The notes beneath the pieces were generated by a model. That model worked only from the letters and a program-made list of their open reading frames with translations. It did not search any database and was not told the DNA's origin. The position numbers and the translations under genes are program-made. This document shows positions 45,424 through 54,924 of a DNA stretch of 64,000 nucleotides, piece after piece. The stretch is taken from positions 1 to 64,000 of the forward strand of contig SVEY01000012.1 in the NCBI GenBank assembly GCA_015057165.1, given 5' to 3'. The DNA comes from Lachnospiraceae bacterium. Its GTDB lineage: Bacteria > Bacillota > Clostridia > Lachnospirales > Lachnospiraceae. Every line of letters starts with the position of its first letter. Positions within the stretch are counted from its first letter, which is position 1.

Positions 45424-47001
45424 CTAGAACTGCATATATACAAACTCAGCTGGATCTATTCCAGAACCATAATATCCAAAGAATATAAGTATTATTATTC
45501 CTACACACACTGCTAAAAGTCTTGTACCAGTCTTAGCAGAAAGAATTACTTCTCTCAAGTCTTCAACTTTCTTCTTCTCCTTATAAAGACTTATGAAGAA
45601 CAGAAGAATTGTACCTATAAGAATAATATAGAAGTCATATATATCTAAACCACTGGCTTTAAGAAGCACTTCAAAATTACTCCAGATAAAATTACTAATA
45701 TGAAAATCAGTAACACTTCTAAATAACATACTAAATGCATCTAAAGCATTCTGCGCAACATCAAAATAATAGCCTACAAGAACTAATATAAATGTCCATA
45801 GAACAGATACTACTGTAGCAAAAACACCCTTTCTCTTAAGCTTAGTTACACCAAAGAATTTGTCTGCTATTTTCTCATTAATTGGTGAGAATAGCTCTGA
45901 AATCATTATTACGATTCCATTCCATAATCCAAAATAAAGATACTTTAGATTAGAACCATGCCATACACCAATTACAATAAATGTAATTAAACTTGCAACG
46001 CAGCCTGGAAATACCTTGGCAATATGTTTTCCAAATTTAGGCTTTAACCATTTACCAAAATTAAGGAACTTCTTAGAGATTGACAATGGATAGAAAATGT
46101 AATTTCTACACCAATTACCAAGTGTAATATGCCATCTATGCCAATACTCTGTAAGACTGGTAGAGAAATATGGACGTCTAAAGTTCTCAGCCATATTAAT
46201 GCCAAAGAGATTAGCCACACCTCTTATAATGTCTATTCCTCCAGAAAAATCACAATACAATTGAAGTGCATATAGTATTACTGCAAAGAGGATATAGCTT
46301 CCTGTATAAGAAGAAGAATCCTTCGTAACAAGATTAACTAAGGCAAGTGCACGATCTGCAATAACAAGTTTCTTAATCATTCCCCATAGAATAAGAAGAA
46401 CGCCCTTCTTTATATTTTCAATATCGAATTTGTGACCAACATATAACTGCTTAGCCAAATCATCATATACTGCAATTGGTCCTTGTATAATCTGCGGAAA
46501 GAAGGAAACAAACAAAGCAAATCTTGCAATATTAGTCTCTGGCTTCGTCTTCTCTCTATAGACATCAATTAGATATCCCATTGATTGGAATGTATAAAAC
46601 GATATACCAAGAGGAAGAAGTAATCCCAGCATAGAGGCATAAGGAATATATTTTAGGAATGCAAGAATTCCAAAATTAAGTATTAATCCTACAACAAGAA
46701 GAGTCGCACGTACCTTACGACCCTTTGCTTTATATGCCTTTCTTGTTTTCCTATCCCAGTCCTCTTTATGGGACTTAACTACGGCAGTCTCCTTAACTAA
46801 ATTGTTATCAATAATTCGCGCAATTGTATAAGTAGAAACAATTGTAAATAATATAAATCCCACATAGAACTTACAAATGTATACATAATAGAATAAACTT
46901 CCTGAAAGAAGAACTATCCATCTGTATTTCTTAGGAATTATATAATACAGAACAACCGATACTATAACAAAAGCTGCGTATTGTAACGATATTAACTCCA
47001 C
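45424..47001 (-). CDS. MBOAT-family membrane O-acyltransferase (DltB/AlgI-like)
   Basis: 525 aa, about 12 membrane segments, GTG start with AAAGGA before it. MBOAT blocks: QIIQGPIAVYDDLAKQ, DFSGGIDIIRGVANLFGI, EYWHRWHITLGNWCRNYI and the active-site His in IGVWHGSN. The family moves an activated group from a carrier protein (DltC) or from acetyl-CoA across the membrane to an outside acceptor. Here a carrier protein and a ligase gene are in the same operon, as in dlt clusters, so a carrier-bound group is the likely donor. Confidence 0.9.
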   Translation of the reverse strand: MELISLQYAAFVIVSVVLYYIIPKKYRWIVLLSGSLFYYVYICKFYVGFILFTIVSTYTIARIIDNNLVKETAVVKSHKEDWDRKTRKAYKAKGRKVRATLLVVGLILNFGILAFLKYIPYASMLGLLLPLGISFYTFQSMGYLIDVYREKTKPETNIARFALFVSFFPQIIQGPIAVYDDLAKQLYVGHKFDIENIKKGVLLILWGMIKKLVIADRALALVNLVTKDSSSYTGSYILFAVILYALQLYCDFSGGIDIIRGVANLFGINMAENFRRPYFSTSLTEYWHRWHITLGNWCRNYIFYPLSISKKFLNFGKWLKPKFGKHIAKVFPGCVASLITFIVIGVWHGSNLKYLYFGLWNGIVIMISELFSPINEKIADKFFGVTKLKRKGVFATVVSVLWTFILVLVGYYFDVAQNALDAFSMLFRSVTDFHISNFIWSNFEVLLKASGLDIYDFYIILIGTILLFFISLYKEKKKVEDLREVILSAKTGTRLLAVCVGIIILIFFGYYGSGIDPAEFVYMQF

Positions 47002-47004
47002 AAC

Positions 47005-48174
47005 TTACAGTCCTTTTACATTTATCTTTGATGCCTTAATCTTGTCTCTTACAAGAGTGAACTTGTCACCTTTCTTTGTATAAATGCTTGGAAGTTCGCG
47101 AGACAAGAAAAGGGCAGGAGCTTCAGTTACAGAATATGCTCCACATCTATTAAAGCATATTACATCTCCCACATTAAGCTCTGGAAGAGATACTTCTCTC
47201 ACAATAACATCTGCTATAGTACACAAACTTCCACAGATACAATAAGGGTTTTCTCTAGAATTACTTCTAACACTTCCCTTACTTTTCCACATTTCATCTA
47301 TAGAATACTTATATCCATTATGAATTACATCTATAGGAGGAATCTCCATAGCCATCTTCTGTCCGAAATAATTTAGATGGTGAATACCTCCATCAATCAG
47401 AATATAATTAGTATCCATACTGTTCTTTGAGTCTACTACTTTAGTAAAGAAAGAGCCTGAACTTGCAGCTAGAAATCTTCCCATTTCTATTCCAAGAGGA
47501 AACTTTTTCTTGAATTTGTTAAGTACTTCCGCCGCTTCCTCAAGATGTTCCATCTCTAGTTCTTCATTATTCTCTTTGAAATACTCGACACATAATCCAG
47601 GGCCATATTCCACAAGTGAAGGTTCGTAGTTTAATTTAGACTTGAGAGAATTAAGCGCTTTTTCAATCTTCTCCAAATCCTTATTAATCTTACGTAGATT
47701 CTTCTGGGTTCCCGAATAGTAATGAAGCCCTATTATATCAAGATTAGAAAAATGCTCATCTTTGTTTTCAATAATATATTCAATATCTTCGTATGACATA
47801 CCAAATTGATTGCCACTTGTAAGACGAAGTAATGTCTTCACTTTAACATTTTCCCGTTGAATTAAAGCAGCATGACGAAGACTTTCACATGTAATAATAT
47901 CTACACCATACTCTAATGCTTCATGAACATCCTCTTCACCCTTGACTACACCAGAATATATTATTCTGCTTCCCGGTATATTAAGAGTCTTACATATCTC
48001 TAATTCTCCTGGTGAACATACTTCAACATGTGCTATAACATCTGGCAAATCATTTAACAGAAAAGGATTAGCCTTAATTGAATATGTCAAAGGAATATCC
48101 ATAAGTGCATTAGTTATAGTATTGGCTCTATTCTCAAATTCATCAAAATCAAAAACATAACAAGGTGTATTCAT
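47005..48174 (-). CDS. Fold-III PLP-dependent decarboxylase
   Basis: 389 aa of the diaminopimelate/ornithine/carboxynorspermidine decarboxylase group. PLP lysine in LTYSIKANPF near residue 34, HYYSGTQ, the Gly loop VEYGPGLC, EMGRFLAASSG, and the C-terminal CGSLCTIADV plus CGAYSVTEAP. The window has a separate lysA, so lysine synthesis is unlikely. Placed 37 bp after the carrier-protein gene and 3 bp before MBOAT, it probably decarboxylates a free or carrier-bound amino acid for envelope modification. Substrate unknown. Confidence 0.85.
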   Translation of the reverse strand: MNTPCYVFDFDEFENRANTITNALMDIPLTYSIKANPFLLNDLPDVIAHVEVCSPGELEICKTLNIPGSRIIYSGVVKGEEDVHEALEYGVDIITCESLRHAALIQRENVKVKTLLRLTSGNQFGMSYEDIEYIIENKDEHFSNLDIIGLHYYSGTQKNLRKINKDLEKIEKALNSLKSKLNYEPSLVEYGPGLCVEYFKENNEELEMEHLEEAAEVLNKFKKKFPLGIEMGRFLAASSGSFFTKVVDSKNSMDTNYILIDGGIHHLNYFGQKMAMEIPPIDVIHNGYKYSIDEMWKSKGSVRSNSRENPYCICGSLCTIADVIVREVSLPELNVGDVICFNRCGAYSVTEAPALFLSRELPSIYTKKGDKFTLVRDKIKASKINVKGL

Positions 48175-48211
48175 GATCTCTCCATTCTGGTAAACTTCAC
48201 TAAATCAGGAA

Positions 48212-48448
48212 TTACTCTTCTACTAAAGTATTAACAAGCTTAACCATTGCATCTACAGAGTTAAAATTCTCTGGCACAAGGTCTTTTGGTCTAATTGTAA
48301 TATCAAATTCATCAGATAATTCTGATACAAGAGATACAATATCAAATGATTCTAATACATTTCCATCTACAAGGGATGTCTCATTCTCGAAATCAACATC
48401 TGGTCTAATCTCTTCTAAAATCTCAATAATAGTTTCTTTTGTTTCCAT
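48212..48448 (-). CDS. Acyl/aminoacyl carrier protein (DltC-like)
   Basis: 78 aa, acidic, four-helix carrier pattern. The phosphopantetheine serine is Ser34 in VLESFDIVSLV, close to the DSFD of DltC-type carriers. Starts 2 bp after the ligase stop with GGAGG before the ATG. Expected to receive the group activated by the ligase and present it to the decarboxylase and/or MBOAT. Confidence 0.88.
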   Translation of the reverse strand: METKETIIEILEEIRPDVDFENETSLVDGNVLESFDIVSLVSELSDEFDITIRPKDLVPENFNSVDAMVKLVNTLVEE

Positions 48449-48450
48449 AA

Positions 48451-50046
48451 TTACCTTTCCTCCAATTCTTTAATATCAATTTTACCATTTGGTAGCTTTG
48501 GTAACTCATCTAATTGAATTATCTTACGTGGCACCATAAATCCAGGTATTAATTCTCTAAGGGCTAGGGACAAATCTCTCTTTGTTGCATCACCAGAATA
48601 GTAAAGGATTAAACTTTCCTTTTCCTTCTTATAAATGCAACAGCTTTCTGCAACATTTTCAACAGAATTAGCTGCACATTCAACTTCATCTAATTCTACT
48701 CTGTGTCCCATGTGCTTAATCTGTCTATCCATTCTTCCATGAAATTCGAAGACTCCATTATGAATAGTACCTATGTCACCTGTCTTATATATCCTCTTAG
48801 TTGTTCCATCAGATAGTTCACGTTCTACAAAGTTCTCATTTGTTCTATCAGGATCATTGAAATAACCAATAGCAAGAGATATACCTGCTACTGTAATCTG
48901 ACCTTCAGTATCCTCATCTGTGATAACCTTACTATCACATTCAAGATCTGTCAAGAACACATCGTATCCATTATATGCCTTTCCAATAGGAAGAACTTCA
49001 GATTCATCCACAACATGATTCACAACATAGTATGTACAACTTGCTGTGGCTTCAGTAGGTCCATATTGATTAACGAATAATGCATCTGGTAAATTCTCCT
49101 GCCATACCTTAAGTGCAGAACAAGGCATAACAGAACCAGAGAAGCATATTTTACGAAGTGTATTAAGCTTAACTTCCTCGAAAGCTCCAAGGCTTAATGG
49201 AATTGTAAGAGCCGATACACTCCAACCCACTGCTGTAACTTCTTTGTCATTTAGATAAGTAAATAAAGCATTAGGATCCATAAAATATTTCTTTGGAATA
49301 ATATATGAACTTGCTCCATACTTAAATGGCAAATAAATATCACGAATTGCTGCTATATAATCTAATGGGGATTGATTACCAAACCTGTCACTTTCTTCAA
49401 TTCCCATAACATCGCCATAGCTGTCAATATAATTAATTAGTGATTCATGGCTTGTTACAACGCCTTTTGGCCTTCCTGATGAACCAGAAGTATGAATAAT
49501 ATATAATGGATCACTAGGTTTTGCCTTTTCTCGAACATTTTGTAACAAATCACTTTTTATTAAATCATCCTCTAAGCTGTTCTCAGATGCAGGTGATTCA
49601 TAATTTGAATTATTATATTTTTCAATTGTTGCATTTTCGAAATCAACTACAACAACATCCCAAGACTCATCTGGATAAATATCCTTGCATAACTTTGCAA
49701 AACTGCTAAAGCTTTCTTTGTCAACAAGAATTACATCCGGCATAAGGTTATCTAGAATCTTACCTATTCTTGCCTCTGGAAGAGCCATATCAATAGGTGC
49801 ATATGCTCTGCCTGCATATACACAAGCCATGAATAAAATAGGTGTCGTAGCAGTTCTCGCAGAGAATACTCCCACAGGAGTAGTATCATCTGTTTTAGCA
49901 ATAGTTGAACCTATCATTCTAGCCTTATCATATACTTCCTTAAAAGTCACTTCTACATCTGTTCCATCTTCTGTCTCGCTTGTAAATGCCACTTTCTCAG
50001 GAAGTCTTTGTACTGTAGTCTCTAACCACTCAAGCACATTTTCCAT
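48451..50046 (-). CDS. AMP-forming ligase loading the carrier protein (DltA/NRPS A-domain-like)
   Basis: 531 aa. Adenylation motifs: A3 IIHTSGSSGRPKGV, A5 NQYGPTEATASC, A7 YKTGD, A8 HGRMDRQIKHMGHRVE and the A10 lysine in PNGKID. The A4 region reads FGNQSPLDYIAAIRDIY: counted without gaps against DltA (NQAPFSFDLSVMDLY), the Asp that holds the amino group is replaced by Ile, with an Asp two places earlier. The substrate may therefore differ from D-Ala. First of the ligase-carrier-decarboxylase-MBOAT series, 23 bp after the SGNH gene. Confidence 0.85.
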   Translation of the reverse strand: MENVLEWLETTVQRLPEKVAFTSETEDGTDVEVTFKEVYDKARMIGSTIAKTDDTTPVGVFSARTATTPILFMACVYAGRAYAPIDMALPEARIGKILDNLMPDVILVDKESFSSFAKLCKDIYPDESWDVVVVDFENATIEKYNNSNYESPASENSLEDDLIKSDLLQNVREKAKPSDPLYIIHTSGSSGRPKGVVTSHESLINYIDSYGDVMGIEESDRFGNQSPLDYIAAIRDIYLPFKYGASSYIIPKKYFMDPNALFTYLNDKEVTAVGWSVSALTIPLSLGAFEEVKLNTLRKICFSGSVMPCSALKVWQENLPDALFVNQYGPTEATASCTYYVVNHVVDESEVLPIGKAYNGYDVFLTDLECDSKVITDEDTEGQITVAGISLAIGYFNDPDRTNENFVERELSDGTTKRIYKTGDIGTIHNGVFEFHGRMDRQIKHMGHRVELDEVECAANSVENVAESCCIYKKEKESLILYYSGDATKRDLSLALRELIPGFMVPRKIIQLDELPKLPNGKIDIKELEER

Positions 50047-50069
50047 CTAACAAGTCCTTTCTTAACCAT

Positions 50070-51248
50070 CTACACATTTAACCACTCTGGTAAGTATACA
50101 CTTAATTCATAATAATTTCTTCCCAAATTATCCTCTATATCCTGCTCTGCTCTAGTCAATATTTCCTCAGTCTTCTGTACACTATCTTCCCAGCTCTTCT
50201 TAAGTTCTTCAGAATATTCACCTTTTATATCATAATTATTCATAAGATAATTACCGAAATAAGATGTGAACTTCCTTGCGCCCCTTGCATTAAGATGCTC
50301 GTCGTTATAGTAATCTTCTACCATAACAATTCCAGCTTCTTCCTTAGCGCGACTAAAATCAACAAATTTATAGCCATGGGCTTCTGCCATCTCGCTTAAA
50401 GTTGCTGCAATCTCAGGTTCAGTATCCTTATTCTGGTGTGGGAATCTAACAAATAACACATTCTGTAATCCCTGTTCATTACAGTATGTTAATAAATCCT
50501 CGAATATGGCTTTACTCTTATCAGTAAAATAATTACTCTTAGTTTTATCTAAATCATCTGTAGAAGCAGTCTTAGCTCTTGTAGAGTAACCCTTGAGATT
50601 AGATTTAGGCTCAAGGAATAATCCTATTCTTGTAAATAGAGTCGCTATACATTTGCCAGGATCCTTCCAGCTATTATGATATACATTAAGGAAGTTAACA
50701 GTTTTGAAATCATCTTTATCCTTATCTGCTACAGCATATTCTATAGCTTCATTTCTATTGTCACCATAATTAATATTGTCAAGATAGCCATGAAGATTTC
50801 CCTGTCTGTCATAGTAGTAATCCTTCTGAAGCAGGCCATTCATCTCCACAACAATAAGTTTAGGATTCTGATTATCAGTAACTTCTCGTATCATTGACTT
50901 ATACAAACTGCCTGGCACACCTGATACACCATAAGAATAAGAAGTATATCCGAATTCTTCATAAGCTAATGGTGCACAATAATTGGCGTAAGCTTCGCTT
51001 GCGCCAATTAAAACTACATCAAGTGTATTCTTCTCTTTATATATTCCCTGAAGACTTGCCACATTAACAGGCTCTGTCATCTTGAGGAACATACAAGCAG
51101 TATAAAGAATTAAAAGAAGCGCTAATATAAATCCAGTATATCCTAGAATTACTTTATGGATAGGCTTCTTTTTCTTTACCTTTTTCTCTTCGCCTAATGT
51201 CTCATCATTTTCAATTGTTTCTTCTTTGTTCTCAAGGTCTTTCGACAT
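50070..51248 (-). CDS. Membrane-anchored SGNH/DltD-like protein
   Basis: 392 aa. Charged cytoplasmic start of about 30 residues, one membrane segment (about 32-52), then an outside SGNH-hydrolase-type domain: the Ser block VVLIGASEAYANYC, and DEHLNARGARKF with the Asp-His pair near the C-terminus. AlgX/DltD relatives hand an acyl or aminoacyl group to, or edit it on, the acceptor polymer with an MBOAT partner. The ATG lies 2 bp after the nadA stop, with the ribosome site inside nadA. Confidence 0.83.
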   Translation of the reverse strand: MSKDLENKEETIENDETLGEEKKVKKKKPIHKVILGYTGFILALLLILYTACMFLKMTEPVNVASLQGIYKEKNTLDVVLIGASEAYANYCAPLAYEEFGYTSYSYGVSGVPGSLYKSMIREVTDNQNPKLIVVEMNGLLQKDYYYDRQGNLHGYLDNINYGDNRNEAIEYAVADKDKDDFKTVNFLNVYHNSWKDPGKCIATLFTRIGLFLEPKSNLKGYSTRAKTASTDDLDKTKSNYFTDKSKAIFEDLLTYCNEQGLQNVLFVRFPHQNKDTEPEIAATLSEMAEAHGYKFVDFSRAKEEAGIVMVEDYYNDEHLNARGARKFTSYFGNYLMNNYDIKGEYSEELKKSWEDSVQKTEEILTRAEQDIEDNLGRNYYELSVYLPEWLNV

Positions 51249-51250
51249 CC

Positions 51251-52162
51251 TTATCCCTCAATCATTCTATTGATGCATCTAGCGGCGCCTTCAATAACAT
51301 CTTTATCAAGTGTTATCTCTTCTCCGCCTACACCTCTTAAAGTATTATATATATCATATAGTGTTGTAACACGCATATTCATGCATGATAATTTCACAGA
51401 TAGTGGATAGAACATCTTATCTGGGCAATCAAATTGAAGATGTTCTACTATGCTATTTTCTGTTCCGATAATGAATTCTTTCTTATCAGACTCCTTAGCA
51501 TAGTCCATAATAGCAGTTGTTGCGCCAACAAAGTCTGCTTCCTTTACAACTTCCGGTCTACATTCAGGATGCACTAGAAGTAGCGCATCTGGGTGAGCCT
51601 TCTTAGCCTTAACTACGTCATCGTGGCTTATTATAATATGTCTTGGACATCCACCATTATAATATACAAATTCCTTCTCTGGCATCTTACTTGCCACAAA
51701 AGCACCAAGATTAGGATCTGGTATAAAAAGAATCTTATCTTCTTTAAGTCCACCAACTAACCTTACAGCAGAGGAACTTGTAACGCATAAGTCACATTCT
51801 GTCTTAAGTTCTGACGTTGTATTAATATAACACACAACAGCATGGTCTGGATACTGTTTTTTTAATTCTTTCAAATCTTCAAGTGACATCTGCTCTGCCA
51901 TTGGACATCCAGCAATAGGATTAGGAAGGAACACTCTCTTCTCCGGAGAAAGAACCTTACAAGTCTCAGCCATAAATCTAACACCGCACATCATTATGTT
52001 CTCATTCTTAGCATCCCTGCCCTGCACACTAAGGCCAAAAGAATCACCAATATAATCTGCCACTTCAAATATTGATTGATCCTGATATGCATGCGCTAAG
52101 ATACATACATCCTTTTCTTTCTTAAGTCTGATTATTTCTTCTTGAACTTCCCTTACTGTCAT
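51251..52162 (-). CDS. nadA: Quinolinate synthase
   Basis: 303 aa with the second ATG (52162) chosen because AGGA is 8 bases from it but only 2 from the ATG at 52168. 4Fe-4S enzyme that condenses iminoaspartate with dihydroxyacetone phosphate. Cluster Cys in MMCGVRFMAET, plus those around TECDLCVTSSSAV and HPECRPEV; LAHAYQDQSI at the N-terminus. Last NAD gene in the run; the envelope operon begins 2 bp later. Confidence 0.95.
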   Translation of the reverse strand: MTVREVQEEIIRLKKEKDVCILAHAYQDQSIFEVADYIGDSFGLSVQGRDAKNENIMMCGVRFMAETCKVLSPEKRVFLPNPIAGCPMAEQMSLEDLKELKKQYPDHAVVCYINTTSELKTECDLCVTSSSAVRLVGGLKEDKILFIPDPNLGAFVASKMPEKEFVYYNGGCPRHIIISHDDVVKAKKAHPDALLLVHPECRPEVVKEADFVGATTAIMDYAKESDKKEFIIGTENSIVEHLQFDCPDKMFYPLSVKLSCMNMRVTTLYDIYNTLRGVGGEEITLDKDVIEGAARCINRMIEG

Positions 52163-52195
52163 AGTCATATTCCTTTCGTATATATAATGTATCTC

Positions 52196-52723
52196 CTACT
52201 CACGCTCCCAAGGCAGTAGTGGCACTAGAAATCCCGCCTCATTAAGCTTCTCTTCAATCAAATCTAATCTATCTTCACTAGATGCTTCAACAAGATGATA
52301 GTGGTATCCACTTGTTACGCTACCAAGAAGTGTAGACTTACTGTCAAGCAAACGTTCAACGAATTCAATAACATCCTGTCTAGAACTAATACTCATTTCT
52401 GCTGATATTCTACCATAAGCTCTATGACTTATACTAACATTTTTTACTATTCCTCCAAAGTCAACAATAAGTGTCAATTCCTCCTTAACCCTGTCAGGTC
52501 CATGCTTGACTTTAAATTCTCTAGTAAAAGCGCTTTTTTTACCAAGAATATAGCCTCTGTTAGTGGATATTATCTCAGGAGTATTAGCTCTTATTACAGC
52601 CATATCCCCGACTATAATTTGACGACTCACTCCAAAATCTAACGCTAATTCCTTAGCAGGTACAGCTCCTTTTGCATTTTTTAATTTATCTAGAATTGCC
52701 CTTCTTCTCTCATTAGTTGTCAT
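52196..52723 (-). CDS. niaR: NAD biosynthesis transcriptional repressor NiaR
   Basis: 175 aa. N-terminal helix-turn-helix (about 1-60, KELALDFGVSRQIIVGDMAVIR) and a C-terminal 3H metal/niacin-binding domain with its histidines in KHGPDRVKEEL, SHRAYG and GYHYHLVEA. By family knowledge it represses NAD genes when niacin is plentiful. It sits between nadC and nadA, and the nadB promoter carries two palindromes that are its likely operators, giving autoregulation. Confidence 0.93.
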   Translation of the reverse strand: MTTNERRRAILDKLKNAKGAVPAKELALDFGVSRQIIVGDMAVIRANTPEIISTNRGYILGKKSAFTREFKVKHGPDRVKEELTLIVDFGGIVKNVSISHRAYGRISAEMSISSRQDVIEFVERLLDSKSTLLGSVTSGYHYHLVEASSEDRLDLIEEKLNEAGFLVPLLPWERE

Positions 52724-52754
52724 AATAATTACTCCACACTTAAGTACTTTATTA

Positions 52755-53606
52755 CTAAATCGCCCTCAAATTCTTCATAGAAATATCCATTATTGGTGCT
52801 GAATGTGTAAGTGCTCCACTAGAAATATAATCAACACCTATGTCTGTTAATCTATCAATATTCTCTTTAGTAACGTTACCTGAACATTCAGTCTGACAGC
52901 GTCCATCTATTATTTCAATTGCCTTTTTCATAGTATCTATATCCATATTATCAAGCATAATTATATCCGCGCCGGCATCGGCTGCTTCTCTTACCTGTTC
53001 TAGTGTCTCAACTTCCACTTCTACTTTTCGTACAAAAGGCGCATATTCTTTTGCCATTTTAATTGCCTTAGTAATAGAGCCTGCTGCGCCAATATGATTA
53101 TCTTTGAGCATGACACCATCTGACAGGTTATATCTATGATTACTGCCTCCACCTATTCTAACTGCATATTTCTCGAAAATCCTCTGATTAGGTGTTGTCT
53201 TTCTTGTATCAAGAAGAGTTGTCTTACTTCCCTCAAGAAGCTTTACAAGTTGATTGGTATATGTTGCAATTCCACTCATTCTCTGAAGATAATTAAGTGC
53301 TACACGCTCTCCTGAAAGTAATACTCTTATATCACCTGTAACAGTAGCTAAGAGATCGCCCTTCTTAACATTTTCACCATCCTTAACCTTATAATTAATC
53401 ACAGTAGATGTGTCCAATAAATGGAACACCCTTCCAAACACGTCAAGTCCGGCAATTATTCCATCCTCTTTACAAATAAGATCAACAGTACCTTTCTTAT
53501 AAGCAGGCATTACTGCATTAGTTGACACATCCTCACTTGTAATATCTTCCTCAAGAGCCATAAGTAAATACTTATCAGCATTGAGTTTCATTGTTATGTT
53601 ATCCAT
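52755..53606 (-). CDS. nadC: Nicotinate-nucleotide diphosphorylase (carboxylating)
   Basis: 283 aa. Quinolinate phosphoribosyltransferase. LDTRKTTPNQR, RIGGGSNHRYNL and MLKDNH bind quinolinate and PRPP. Normal length, GGAGG before the ATG. 21 bp after nadB. Confidence 0.96.
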   Translation of the reverse strand: MDNITMKLNADKYLLMALEEDITSEDVSTNAVMPAYKKGTVDLICKEDGIIAGLDVFGRVFHLLDTSTVINYKVKDGENVKKGDLLATVTGDIRVLLSGERVALNYLQRMSGIATYTNQLVKLLEGSKTTLLDTRKTTPNQRIFEKYAVRIGGGSNHRYNLSDGVMLKDNHIGAAGSITKAIKMAKEYAPFVRKVEVEVETLEQVREAADAGADIIMLDNMDIDTMKKAIEIIDGRCQTECSGNVTKENIDRLTDIGVDYISSGALTHSAPIMDISMKNLRAI

Positions 53607-53627
53607 AATTATCTACCTCCGAATTTT

Positions 53628-54896
53628 CTATTCATGAATTTTCTTAATTGCACTTGTTCGATATTCATCAAACAGTCCATCTAGATTCTTGTATTCTTCA
53701 AAATCAACATAATAATCATCTATTCCTGTATCATTTGACACCATAATATTCTCAGCCGCCCTCTTGGCAAAAACCAGCGCCTCCAGAAGAGAATTACTTG
53801 CCAGACGATTCTTACCGTGTACACCATTACAGCTTGCTTCACCAACTACGTATAGGCCATGCATTGTGGATTCACTGTTTAGATCAACCTTGACACCGCC
53901 CATATGATAGTGCTGTGCTGGAACTACCGGAATTGGTTCTACTAAGACATCATATCCCTCCTTCTTACACCTCTCGTAAATGTTAGGAAAATGATGAAGT
54001 ATGGTTTGCTTGCCAAGAGGCCTCATATCCTCTAGGACATATTCTGTTCCATCTTTTCTCATTTGTTCTCTAATAGCTGCCGTAACAACATCACGAGGCT
54101 TTAGTTCATCTGTAAATCTCTCTCCGTTTTTATCAAGAAGAACAGCCCCTTCTCCTCTTACAGATTCTGATATTAAGAATCTCCTTCCAGGCTTCTTAGA
54201 ATAAAGAGTAGTTGGATGTATCTGAACATAGTTAAGATTCTCTACTTCAATATCATGCTTTATGGCAATGGAAATAGCATCTCCCGTAATATGTGGGAAA
54301 TTGGTGGAATTCTTATATAAGCCTCCTATTCCTCCACAAGCTAGTATTACATCATTAGCTTCAATAATAGAGAATTCATTCATATCATCAACAACCACAA
54401 TTCCTCCGCAGGTGTTATCCTTTGCAATAATATCAACCATAGTTGTATATTCATGAATTGTTACATTCTTCTTCTCTGCAACTCTTTTATATAGAGTAGA
54501 TGTAATCTCCCTTCCTGTCTCATCTTCATGGAACAGTATACGAGCTTGAGAATGGGCTCCTTCTTTTGTAAAAGACAGATTCCCTTCCTGATCCTTCTCA
54601 AAATCAACTCCATATTCTATCAACTTATCAATAACATCCTGAGAGGATCTTATCATAACGTCAACAGCATCTCTCTTATTCTCAAAGTGTCCTGCTCTCA
54701 TTGTATCTTCAAAATAATCATCATAATCGTCTTCATCAAGAAGAACGGATATTCCACCTTGAGCAAGATAAGAGTCTGATTCATCTACTTTTCTCTTTGT
54801 AACCATATGAATGTTAATATCATCAGGTAGGCTTAAGGCAGAAAATAGCCCTGCTGCTCCTGTTCCTACGATTACAACATCACATTTCAAATCCAT
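53628..54896 (-). CDS. nadB: L-aspartate oxidase
   Basis: 422 aa. FAD enzyme oxidising aspartate to iminoaspartate for NadA. FAD motif VVIVGTGAAGLFSAL, then SYLAQGGISVLLDEDD, QIHPTTLY, SESVRGEGAVLLDKNGERF, the HYHMGG block and GEASCNGVHGKNRLASNSL. Shorter than the E. coli enzyme (540 aa) because the C-terminal helical domain is truncated, as is common in clostridia. First gene of the run. Confidence 0.94.
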   Translation of the reverse strand: MDLKCDVVIVGTGAAGLFSALSLPDDINIHMVTKRKVDESDSYLAQGGISVLLDEDDYDDYFEDTMRAGHFENKRDAVDVMIRSSQDVIDKLIEYGVDFEKDQEGNLSFTKEGAHSQARILFHEDETGREITSTLYKRVAEKKNVTIHEYTTMVDIIAKDNTCGGIVVVDDMNEFSIIEANDVILACGGIGGLYKNSTNFPHITGDAISIAIKHDIEVENLNYVQIHPTTLYSKKPGRRFLISESVRGEGAVLLDKNGERFTDELKPRDVVTAAIREQMRKDGTEYVLEDMRPLGKQTILHHFPNIYERCKKEGYDVLVEPIPVVPAQHYHMGGVKVDLNSESTMHGLYVVGEASCNGVHGKNRLASNSLLEALVFAKRAAENIMVSNDTGIDDYYVDFEEYKNLDGLFDEYRTSAIKKIHE

Positions 54897-54924
54897 AGTA
54901 ATACCCCTTAGTTTGGTTGCTTAG

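Noticed and set aside
47005..48174. Second lysA
   Set aside because: Operon context with ligase, carrier and MBOAT, and a true lysA at 1496-2764, argue for another substrate.
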